Notes under the pieces: model-generated | What the model was told of the DNA's origin: nothing | Databases searched by the model: none | Seen by the model: the letters and a program-made list of their open reading frames with translations, nothing else | Assembly: GCA_036971475.1 (NCBI GenBank) | Contig: JBAIZL010000003.1 | Location: 83,762,595 to 83,826,594, forward strand | From: Prosapia bicincta | Lineage: Eukaryota > Arthropoda > Insecta > Hemiptera > Cercopidae | DNA length: 64,000 nt | Direction of reading: 5' to 3' | Made by a program: the position numbers and the translations under genes | In this document: positions 10,491 through 20,370 of the stretch, one piece after another | Layout of the letters: each line of letters opens with the position of its first letter | How positions within the stretch are numbered: position 1 is the stretch's first letter

Positions 10491-12890
10491 AAACATATTT
10501 CTTGTTTAGGGAAGAGATAGATATTGACTAGCAAAAAGGATGTAAGGGCTACGGCCTAAGTAGGACATACATTGTAGCTAATTATAAAGTCAAGATAGTT
10601 ATTATTTTGGGAAGTGATTGATGTTGACTAGCAAAAAGGAAGTAAGGGCTACGGCCTAAGTAGGACATACATTGTAGCTAATTATAAAGTCAAGATAGTT
10701 ATTGTTTAGGGAAGAGATAGATGTTGGCTATCAATAAAGAAGTGAGAGCTACTGCCTAAGTAGGACATACATTGTAGCTAATTATAAAGTCAAGATAGTT
10801 ATTATTTAGGGAAGTGATTGATGTTGACTAGCAAAAAGGAAGAAACGGCTACGGCCTAAGTAGGACATACATTGTAGCTAATTATAAAGTCAAGATAGTT
10901 ATTGTTTAGGGAAGAGATAGATGTTGGCTTGCAATAAAGAAGTGAGAGCTACTGCCTAAGTAGGACATACATTGTAGCTATTTATAAAGTCAAGATAGTT
11001 ATTATTTAGGGAAGTGAATGATGTTGACTAGCAAAAAGGAAGTAAGGGCTACGGCCTAAGTAGGACATACATTGTAGCTAATTATAAAGTAAAGATATAT
11101 CTTGTTTAGGGAAGAGATAGATATTGACTAGCAAAAAGGAAGTAGGGGCTACGGCCTAAGTAGGACATACATTGTAGCTAATTATACAGTAAACATATTT
11201 CTTGTTTAGGGAAGAGATAGATATTGACTAGCAAAATGGAAGTAAGGGCTACGGCCTAAGTAGGACATACATTGTAGCTAATTATAAAGTAAAGATATTT
11301 CTTGTTTAGGGAAGAGATAGATATTCACTAGCAAAAAGGAAGTAAGGGCTACGGCCTAAGTAGGACATACATTGTAGCTAATTATAAAGTAAAGATATTT
11401 CTTGTTTAGGGAAGAGATAGATATTGACTAGCAAAAAGGAAGTAAGGGCTACGGCCTAAGTAGGATATACATTGTAGCTAATTATAAAGTAAAGATATTT
11501 CTTGTTTAGGGAAGAGATAGATATTCACTAGCAAAAAGGCAGTAAGGGCTACGGCCTAAGTAGGACATACATTGTAGCTAATTATAAAGTCAAGATAGTT
11601 AATATTTAGGGAAGTGATTGATGTTGACTAGCAAAAAGGAAGTAAGGGCTACGGCCTAAGTAGGACATACATTGTAGCTAATTATAAAGTAAAGATAGTT
11701 ATTGTTTAGGGAAGAGATAGATGTTGGCTAACAATAAAGAAGTGAGAGCTACTGCCTAAGTAGGACATACATTGTAGCTAATTATAAAGTAAAGATATTT
11801 CTTGTTTAGGGAAGAGATAGATGTTGACTAGCAAAAAGGAAGTAAGGGCTACGGCCTAAGTAGGACATACATTGTAGCTAATTATAAAGTAAAGATATTT
11901 CTTGTTTAGGGAAGAGATAGATGTTGACTAGCAAAAAAGAAGTAAGGGCTACGGCCTAAGTAGGACATACATTGTAGCTAATTATAAAGTCAGGATAGTT
12001 ATTGTTTAGGGAAAAGATAGATGTTGGCTAGCAATAAAGAAGTGATAGCTACGGCCTAAGTAGGACATACATTGTACCTAATTATAAAGTCAAGATAGTT
12101 ATTGTTTAGGGAAGAGATAGATGTTGACTAGCAAAAAGGAAGTAAGGGCTACGGCCTAAGTAGGACATACATTGTAGCTAATTATAAAGTAAAGATAGTT
12201 ATTGTTTAGGGAAGAGATAGATGTTGACTAGCAAAAAGGAAGTAAGATCTACGGCCTAAGTAGGACATACATTGTAGCTAATTATAAAGTAAAGATATTT
12301 CTTGTTTAGGGAAGAGATACATGTTGACTAGCAAAAAGGAAGTAAGGGCTACGGCCTAAGTAGGACATACATTGTTGCTAATTATAAAGTAAACATATTT
12401 CTTGTTTAGGGAAGAGATAGATATTGACTAGCAAAAAGGAAGTAAGGGCTACGGCCTAAGTAGGACATACATTGTAGCTAATTATAAAGTCAAGATAGTT
12501 TTTGTTTAGGGAAGAGATAGATGTTGGCTAGCAATAAAGAAGTGAGAGCTATTGCCTAAGTAGGACATACATTGTAGCTAATTATAAAGTCAAGATAGTT
12601 ATTGTTTAGGGAAGCGATAGATGTTGGCTAGCAATAAAGAAGTGAGAGCTACGGCCTAAGTAGGACATACATTGTAGCTAATTATAAAGTAAAGATATTC
12701 ATTATTTAGGGAAGAGATAGATGTTGAATAGCAAAAATGAAGTAAGAACTACGGCCTAAGTAGGACATACATTGTAGCTAATTATAAATTCAAGATAGTT
12801 ATTGTTTAGGGAAGAGATAGATGTTGGCTAGCAATAAAGAAGTGAGAGCTACTGCCTAAGTAGGACTTACATTGTAGCTAATTATAAAGT
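10491..12890 (+). repeat. 24-monomer HOR (2400 bp), copy 3
   Basis: Third copy. It ends where the next expected GGATGTAAGG monomer would be (about 12901) and an ordinary GGAAGTAAGG class A monomer appears instead. None of the three copies contains a class D monomer or a 99-bp class E monomer, both of which are regular in the later part of the array. Confidence 0.9.
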
Positions 12891-13890
12891 AAACATATTT
12901 CTTGTTTAGGGAAGAGATAGATATTGACTAGCAAAAAGGAAGTAAGGGCTACGGCCTAAGTAGGACATACATTGTAGCTAATTATAAAGTAAAGATATTT
13001 CTTGTTTAGGGAAGAGATAGATATTGACTAGCAAAAAGGAAGTAAGGGCTACGGCCTAAGTAGGACATACATTGTAGCTAATTATAAAGTAAACATATTT
13101 CTTGTTTAGGGAAGAGATAGATATTGACTAGCAAAATGGAAGTAAGGGCTACGGCCTAAGTAGGACATACATTGTAGCTAATTATAAAGTAAAGATATTT
13201 CTTGTTTAGGGAAGAGATAGATATTCACTAGCAAAAAGGAAGTAAGGGCTACGGCCTAAGTAGGACATACATTGTAGCTAATTATAAAGTCAAGATAGTT
13301 ATTGGTTAGGGAAGAAATAGATGTTGGCTAGCAATAAAGAAGTGAGAGCTACTGCCTAAGTAGGACATACATTGTAGCTAATTATAAAGTCAAGATAGTT
13401 ATTATTTAGGGAAGTGATTGATGTTGACTAGAAAAAAGGAAGTAACGGCTACGGCCTAAGTAGGACATACATTGTAGCTAATTATAAAGTCAAGATAGTT
13501 ATTGTTTAGGGAAGAGATAGATGTTGGCTTGCAATAAAGAAGTGAGAGCTACTGCCTAAGTAGGACATACATTGTAGCTAATTATAAAGTAAACATATTT
13601 CTTGTTTAGGGAAGAGATAGATATTGACTAGCAAAATGGAAGTAAGGGCTACGGCCTAAGTAGGACATACATTGTAGCTAATTATAAAGTAAAGATATTT
13701 CTTGTTTAGGGAAGAGATAGATATTCACTAGCAAAAAGGAAGTAAGGGCTACGGCCTAAGTAGGACATACATTGTAGCTAATTATAAAGTAAAGATATTT
13801 CTTGTTTAGGGAAGAGATAGATATTGACTAGCAAAAAGGAAGTAAGGGCTACGGCCTAAGTAGGACATACATTGTAGCTAATTATATAGT
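12891..13890 (+). repeat. Transition segment, unphased class A/B/C monomers
   Basis: Ten monomers after the 24-mer HOR: A, A, AAAATGG-A, ATATTCAC-A, B with TTGGTTAGGGAAGAAATAG, C with TAGAAAAAAGG and AAGTAACGG, B with GGCTTGCAAT, AAAATGG-A, ATATTCAC-A, A. A similar order appears near 23.28-24.12 kb and 27.57-28.4 kb, in the 43-mer HOR, so this is probably a fragment of that family rather than of the 24-mer. Confidence 0.65.
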
Positions 13891-14380
13891 CAAGATAGTT
13901 ATTGTTTAGGGAAGAGATAGATGTTGGCTAGCAATAAAGAAGTGATAGCTACGGCCTAAGTAGGACATACATTGTAGCTAATTATAAAGTCAAGATATTT
14001 CTTGTTTAGGGAAGAGATAGATGTTGACTAGCAAAAAGGAAGTAAGGGCTACGGCCTAAGTAGGACATACATTGTAGCTAATTATAAAGTAAAGATATTC
14101 TTTGTTTAGGGAAGAGATAGATGTTGACTAGCAAAAAGGAAGTAAGATCTACGGCCTAAGTAGGACATACATTGTAGCTAATTATAAAGTAAAGATATTT
14201 CTTGTTTAGGGAAGAGATACATGTTGACTAGCAAAAAGGAAGTAAGGGCTACGGCCTAAGTAGGACATACATTGTAGCTAATTAAAAAGTAAAGATAGCT
14301 ATTGTTTAGGGAAGAAATAGTTGTTGACTAGCAATAAGGAAGTGAGAGCTACGGCCTAAGTAGGACATGCATTGTAGCTA
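13891..14380 (+). repeat. Five-monomer block shared with 19.29-19.77 kb
   Basis: The order class B (GAAGTGATAG), hybrid TCAAGATATTTCTTG, AGATCT-bearing A, TACATGTTG-A, class D is repeated about 5.4 kb downstream at 19290-19770. The flanks differ: after class D this copy continues with a TTATTTATCGAAG class C, while the downstream copy jumps to AATCATAAAG and a GAAGATATAG class A. Confidence 0.72.
13980..14075 (+). repeat. Hybrid monomer, class B head joined to class A body
   Basis: The monomer begins TCAAGATA, as in classes B and C, but continues TTTCTTGTTTAGGG and GACTAGCAAAAAGG, as in class A. Class B and C normally have TCAAGATAG before TTATTG. The switch lies within a few bases near 13991-14000, which suggests a crossover or conversion edge inside the monomer. 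The same hybrid recurs near 19386. Confidence 0.65.
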
Positions 14381-16900
14381 ATTATAAAGTCAAGATAGTT
14401 ATTATTTATCGAAGTGATTGATGTTGACTAGCAAAAAGGAAGTAAGGGCTACGGCCTAAGTGGACATACATTGTAGCTAATCATAATGTAAACATATTTA
14501 TTGTTTAGGGAAGAGATAGATATTGACTAGCAAAAAGGAAGTAAGGGCTACGGCCTAAGTAGGACATACATTGTAGCTAATTATAAAGTCAAGATAGTTT
14601 TTGTTTAGGGAAGAGATAGATGTTGGCAAGCAATAAAGTAGTGAGAGCTATTGCCTAAGTAGGACATACATTGTAGCTAATTATAAAGTCAAGATAGTTA
14701 TTGTTTAGGGAAGCGATAGATGTTGGCTAGCAAAGAGGAAGTAAGGGCTACGGCCTAAGTAGGGCATACATTGTAGCTAATTATAAAGTAAAGATAGTTA
14801 TTGTTTAGGGAAGAGATAGATGTTGCCTAGCAATAAAGAAGTGAGAGCTACTGCCTAAGTAGGACATACATTGTAGCTAATTATAAAGTAAAGATATTTC
14901 TTGTTTAGGGAAGAGATAGATGTTGACTAGCAAAAAGGAAGTAAGGGCTACGGCCTAAGTAGGACATACATTGTAGCTAATTATAAAGTAAAGATATTTC
15001 TTGTTTAGGGAAGGGATAGATGTTGACTAGCAAAAAGGAAGTAAGGGCTACGGCCTAAGTAGGACATACATTGTAGCTAATTATAAAGTCAAGATAGTTA
15101 TTGTTTAGGGAAAAGATAGATGTTGGCTAGCAATAAATAAGTGATAGCTACGGCCTAAGTAGGACATACATTGTAGCTAATTATAAAGTCAAGATAGTTA
15201 TTGTTTAGGGAAGAGATAGATGTTGACTAGCAAAAAGGAAGTAAGGGCTACGGCCTAAGTAGGACATACATTGTAGCTAATTATAAAGTAAACATATTTC
15301 TTGTTTAGGGAAGAGATAGATATTGACTAGCAAAAAGGAAATAAGGGCTACGGCCTAAGTAGGACATACATTGTAGCTAATTATAAAGTCAAGATAGTTA
15401 TTGTTTAGGGAAAAGATAGATGTTGGCTAGCAATAAATAAGTGATAGCTACGGCCTAAGTAGGACATACATTTTAGCTACCTATAAAGTCAAGATAGTTT
15501 ATGTTTAGGGAAGAGATAGATGTTGACTAGCAAAAAGGAAGTAAGGGCTACGGCCTAAGTAGGACATACATTGTAGCTAATTATAAAGTAAAGATATTCC
15601 TTGTTTAGGGAAGAGATAGATGTTGACTAGCAAAAAGGAAGTAAGATCTACGGCCTAAGTAGGACATACATTGTAGCTAATTATAAAGTAAAGATATTTC
15701 TTGTTTAGGGAAGAGATACATGTTGACCAGCAAAAAGGAAGTAAGGGCTACGGCCTAAGTAGGACATACATTTAGCTAATTAAAAAGTAAAGATAGCTAT
15801 TGTTTAGGGAAGAAATAGATGTTGACTAGCAATAAGGAAGTGAGAGCTACGGCCTAAGTAGGACATGCAATGTAGCTAATTATAAAGTCAAGATAGTTAT
15901 TATTTAGGGAAGTGATTGATGTTGACTAGCAAAAAGGAAGTAAGAGCTACGGCCTAAGTGGACATACATTGTAGCTAATCATAAAGTAAACATATTTCTT
16001 GATTAGGGAAGAGATAGATATTGACTAGCAAAAAGGAAGTAAGGGCTACGGCCTAAGTAGGACATACATTGTAGCTAATTATAAAGTCAAGATAGTTTTT
16101 GTTTAGGGAAGAGATAGATGTTGGCAAGCAATAAAGAAGTAAGGGCTACGGCCTAAGTAGGACATACATTGTAGCTAATTATAAAGTAAAGATAGTTATT
16201 GTTTAGGGAAGAGATAGATGTTGCCTAGCAATAAAGAAATGAGAGCTACTGCCTAAGTAGGACATACATTGTACCTAATTATAAAGTAAAGATATTTCTT
16301 GTTTAGGGAAGAGATAGATATTCACTAGCAAAAAGGAAGTAAGGGCTACGGCCTAAGTAGGACATACATTGTAGCTAATTATAAAGTAAAGATATTTCTT
16401 GTTTAGTGAAGAGATAGATATTGACTAGCAAAAAGGAAGTAAGGGCTACGGCCTAAGTAGGACATACATTGTAGCTAATTATAAAGTCAAGATAGTTATT
16501 GTTTAGGGAAAAGATAGATGTTGGCTAGCAATAAGGAAGTGATAGCTACGGCCTAAGTAGGACATACATTGTAGCTAATTATAAAGTCAAGATAGTTATT
16601 GTTTAGGGAAGAGAGAGATGTTGACTAGCAAAAAGGAAGTAAGGGCTACGGCCTAAGTAGGACATACATTGTAGCTAATTATAAAATAAAGATATTCCTT
16701 GTTTAGGGAAGAGATAGATATTGACTAGCAAAAAGGATGTAAGGGCTACGGCCTAAGTAGGACATACTTTGTAGCTAATTATAAAGTCAAGATAGTTATT
16801 GTTTAGGAAAGAGATAGATGTTGGCTAGCAATAAAGAAGTGAGAGCTACTGCCTAAGTAGGACATACATTGTAGCTAATTATAAAGTCAAGATAGTTATT
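13990..16900 (+). repeat. Diverged 1.5-kb (15-monomer) tandem duplication
   Basis: The class D monomer near 14290 recurs near 15790, the 99-bp AAGTGGACAT monomer near 14460 recurs near 15957, and the TTTTTGTTTAGGG...GGCAAGCAATAAAG monomer near 14600-14640 recurs near 16100-16140, all at an offset close to 1500. After about 14.65 kb and 16.14 kb the two copies part, partly through a monomer loss at 16.13 kb. The segment is a mosaic and its outer limits are uncertain. Confidence 0.65.
16110..16180 (+). repeat. Hybrid monomer marking loss of one monomer
   Basis: The left part is the GGCAAGCAATAAAGAAGT class B variant, which elsewhere is followed by GAGAGCTATTGCC and then by a GCGATAG...GGCTAGCAAAAAGG monomer. 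Here GAAGT runs straight into AAGGGCTACGGCC, the right part of that following monomer. The result is one in-register fusion of two neighbours with loss of 100 bp, with the breakpoint near 16136-16143. Confidence 0.68.
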
Positions 16901-16939
16901 ATTTAGGGAAGTGATTGATGTTGACTAGCAAATAGGAAG

Positions 16940-17740
16940 TAAGGGCTACGGCCTAAGTGGACATACATTGTAGCTAATCATAAAGTAAACATATTTCTTG
17001 TTTAGGGAAGAGATAGATATTGACTAGCAAAAAGGAAGTAAGGGCTACGGCTTAAGTAGGACATACATTGTAGCTAATTATAAAGTAAAGATAGTTTTTG
17101 TTTAGGGAAGAGATAGATGTTGGCAAGCAATAAAGAAGTGAGAGCTATTGCCTAAGTAGGACATACATTGTAGCTAATTATAAAGTCAAGAGAGTTATTG
17201 TCTAGGGAAGCGATAGATGTTGGCTAGCAAAAAGAAAGTAAGGGCTACGGCCTAAGTAGGACATTAATTGTAGCTAATTATAAAGTAAAGATAGTTATTA
17301 TTTAGGGAAGTGATTGATGTTGACTAGCAAAAAGGAAGTAAGGGCTACGGCCTAAGTGGACATACATTGTAGCTAATCATAATGTAAACATATTTCTTGT
17401 TTAGGGAAGAGATAGATATTGACTAGCAAAAAGGAAGTAAGGGCTACGGCCTAAGTAGGACATACATTGTAGCTAATTATAAAGTCAAGATAGTTTTTGT
17501 TTAGGGAAGAGATAGATGTTGGCAAGCAATAAAGAAGTGAGAGCTATTGCCTAAGTAGGACATACATTGTAGCTAATTATAAAGTCAAGATAGTTATTGT
17601 TTAGGGAAGCGATAGATGTTGGCTAGCAAAAAGGAAGTAAGGGCTACGGCCTAAGTAGGACATACATTTTAGCTAATTATAAAGTAAAGATAGTTATTGT
17701 TTAGGGAAGAGATAGATGTTGCCTAGCAATAAAGAAGTGA
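16940..17740 (+). repeat. Tandem duplication of about 400 bp (4 monomers), two copies
   Basis: The 99-bp monomer AAGTGGACAT with AATCAT occurs near 16936 and 17335, about 399 bp apart. Each is followed by a class A monomer, a TTTTTG...GGCAAGC class B and a GCGATAG...GGCTAGCAAAAAG monomer. The copies differ by small changes: AATCATAAAG against AATCATAATG, GTCTAGGG against GTTTAGGG, and AAGAAAG against AAGGAAG. The 399-bp spacing equals three 100-bp monomers plus one 99-bp monomer. Confidence 0.78.
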
Positions 17741-18489
17741 GAGCTACTGCCTAAGGAGGACATACATTGTAGCTAATTATAAAGTAAAGATATTTCTTGT
17801 TTAGGGAAGAGATAGATGTTGACTAGCAAAAAGGAAGTAAGGGCTACGGCCTAAGTAGGACATACATTGTAGCTAATTATAAAGTAAAGATATTTCTTGT
17901 TTAGGGAAGAGATAGATATTCACTAGCAAAAAGGAAGTAAGGGCTACGGCCTAAGTAGGACATACATTGCAGCTAATTAAAAAGTAAAGATAGCTATTGT
18001 TTAGGGAAGAAATAGTTGTTGACTAGCAATAAGGAAGTGAGAACTACGGCCTAAGTAGGACATACATTGTAGCTAATTTTAAAGTCAAGATAGTTATTGT
18101 TTAGGGAAGAGATAGATGTTGGCTTGCAATAAAGAAGTGAGCGCTACTGCCTAAGTAGGACATACATTGTAGCTATTTATAAAGTCAAGATAGTTATTAT
18201 TTAGGGAAGTGATTGATGTTGACTAGCAAAAAGGAAGTAAGGGCTACGGCCTAGGTAGGACACACATTGTAGCTAATTATAAAGTAAAGATATTTCTTGT
18301 TTAGGGAAGAGATAGATATTGACTAGCAAAAAGGAAGTAAGGGCTACGGCCTAAGTAGGACATACATTGTAGCTAATTATAAAGTAAACGTATTTCTTGT
18401 TTAGGGAAGAGATAGATATTGACTAGCAAAATGGAAGTAAGGGCTACGGCCTAAGTAGGACATACATTGTAGCTAATAATAAAGTAAAG
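17690..18489 (+). repeat. 800-bp (8-monomer) tandem duplication, copy 1
   Basis: Private markers shared at exactly plus 800: CTAAGGAGGACAT (17751 and 18551), CATTGCAGCTAATTAAAAAG (17967 and 18767), AATTTTAAAG (near 18076 and 18876), GAGCGCTACTGCC (18140 and 18940), CTAGGTAGGACACACATT (18251 and 19051) and AAACGTATTTC (18387 and 19187). CTAAGGAGG, CACACATT, AAACGTATT and GCGCTACTG are seen nowhere else in the window that I noticed. Confidence 0.92.
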
Positions 18490-19289
18490 ATAGTTATTGT
18501 TTAGGGAAAAGATAGATGTTGCCTAGCAATAAAGAAGTGAGAGCTACTGCCTAAGGAGGACATACATTGTAGCTAATTATAAAGTAAAGATATTTCTTGT
18601 TTAGGGAAGAGATAGATGTTGACTAGCAAAAAGGAAGTAAGGGCTACGGCCTAAGTAGGACATACATTGTAGCTAATTATAAAGTAAAGATATTTCTTGT
18701 TTAGGGAAGAGATAGATATTCACTAGCAAAAAGGAAGTAAGGGCTACGGCCTAAGTAGGACATACATTGCAGCTAATTAAAAAGTAAAGATAGCTATTGT
18801 TTAGGGAAGAAATAGTTGTTGACTAGCAATAAGGAAGTGAGAACTACGGCCTAAGTAGGACATACATTGTAGCTAATTTTAAAGTCAAGATAGTTATTGT
18901 TTAGGGAAGAGATAGATGTTGGCTTGCAATAAAGAAGTGAGCGCTACTGCCTAAGTAGGACATACATTGTAGCTATTTATAAAGTCAAGATAGTTATTAT
19001 TTAGGGAAGTGATTGATGTTGACTAGCAAAAAGGAAGTAAGGGCTACGGCCTAGGTAGGACACACATTGTAGCTAATTATAAAGTAAAGATATTTCTTGT
19101 TTAGGGAAGAGATAGATATTGACTAGCAAAAAGGAAGTAAGGGCTACGGCCTAAGTAGGACATACATTGTAGCTAATTATAAAGTAAACGTATTTCTTGT
19201 TTAGGGAAGAGATAGATATTGACTAGCAAAATGGAAGTAAGGGCTACGGCCTAAGTAGGACATACATTGTAGCTAATAATAAAGTAAAG
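18490..19289 (+). repeat. 800-bp (8-monomer) tandem duplication, copy 2
   Basis: This is the second copy of the 8-monomer block. I see no difference from copy 1 outside the hybrid first monomer, so this is among the most recent events in the window. It ends at the GGGAAAAGATAG...GGCTAGCAAT monomer at 19294, where copy 1 had been followed by the hybrid monomer. Confidence 0.9.
18494..18593 (+). repeat. Crossover-junction monomer of the 800-bp duplication
   Basis: The left part reads GGGAAAAGATAG, as in the monomer after copy 2 (19294 onward, which then has GGCTAG). The right part reads GCCTAGCAATAAAG with CTAAGGAGG, as in the first monomer of copy 1 (17701 onward, which has GGGAAGAG on its left). 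The switch must fall between 18508 and 18522, in GATAGATGTTG. This is the join expected from unequal exchange between two monomers lying 8 units apart. Confidence 0.82.
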
Positions 19290-20369
19290 ATAGTTATTGT
19301 TTAGGGAAAAGATAGATGTTGGCTAGCAATAAAGAAGTGATAGCTACGGCCTAAGTAGGACATACATTGTAGCTAATTATAAAGTCAAGATATTTCTTGT
19401 TTAGGGAAGAGATAGATGTTGACTAGCAAAAAGGAAGTAAGGGCTACGGCCTAAGTAGGACATACATTGTAGCTAATTATAAAGTAAAGATATTCCTTGT
19501 TTAGGGAAGAGATAGATGTTGACTAGCAAAAAGGAAGTAAGATCTACGGCCTAAGTAGGACATACATTGTAGCTAATTATAAAGTAAAGATATTTCTTGT
19601 TTAGGGAAGAGATACATGTTGACTAGCAAAAAGGAAGTAAGGGCTACGGCCTAAGTAGGACATACATTGTAGCTAATTAAAAAGTAAAGATAGCTATTGT
19701 TTAGGGAAGAAATAGTTGTTGACTAGCAATAAGGAAGTGAGAGCTACGGCCTAAGTAGGACATGCATTGTAGCTAATCATAAAGTAAACATATTTCTTGT
19801 TTAGGGAAGATATAGATATTGACTAGCAAAAAGGAAGTAAGGGCTACGGCCTAAGTAGGACATACATTGTAGCTAATTATAAAGTCAAGATAGTTATTGT
19901 TTAGGGAAGCGATAGATGTTGGCTAGCAAAAAGGAAGTAAGGGCTACGGCCTAAGTTGGACATGAATTGTAGCTAATTATAAAGTAAAGATAGTTATTAT
20001 TTAGGGAAGTGATTGATGTTGACTAGCAAAAAGGAAGTAAGGGCTACGGCCTAAGTAGGACATACATTGTAGCTAATTATAAAGTAAACATATTTCTTGT
20101 TTAGGGAAGAGATAGATATTGACTAGCAAAATGGAAGTAAGGGCTACGGCCTAAGTAGGACATACATTGTAGCTAATTATAAAGTCAAGATAGTTATTGT
20201 TTAGGGAAAAGATAGATGTTGGCTAGCAATAAAGAAGTGATAGCTACGGCCTAAGTAGGACATACATTGTAGCTAATTATAAAGTCAAGATAGTTATTGT
20301 TTAGGGAAGAGATTGATGTTGATAGCAAAAAGGAAGTAAGGGCTACGGCCTAAGTAGGACATACATTGT
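19290..20369 (+). repeat. Mosaic segment before the 43-mer HOR
   Basis: It contains the five-monomer block shared with 13.89-14.38 kb, then AATCATAAAG joined to a GAAGATATAG class A, a GCGATAG...GGCTAGCAAAAAGG monomer with AAGTTGGACATGAATTG, a class C, and an AAAATGG class A. This latter series also closes each 43-mer HOR copy (24.26-24.66 kb and 28.56-28.96 kb), so the segment looks like the tail of an older, partly deleted HOR copy. Confidence 0.68.
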
Positions 20370-20370
20370 A
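20285..20370 (+). repeat. 98-bp hybrid monomer next to the HOR edge
   Basis: The monomer reads TTATTG...GGGAAGAGATTGATGTTGATAGCAAAAAGG. GATTGATG is normally found with the class C head TTATTATTTAGGGAAGTG, but the head here is class B. GACTAGC has lost two bases to become GATAGC. It sits directly before the first copy of the 43-mer HOR and is not carried into either copy. Confidence 0.65.

Noticed and set aside
8091..12890. Pure assembly artefact explaining the repeated HOR copies
   Set aside because: Copies carry private single-base differences and hybrid junctions consistent with real events, so artefact is not the simplest reading. Copy number in near-identical stretches still cannot be confirmed from the sequence alone.
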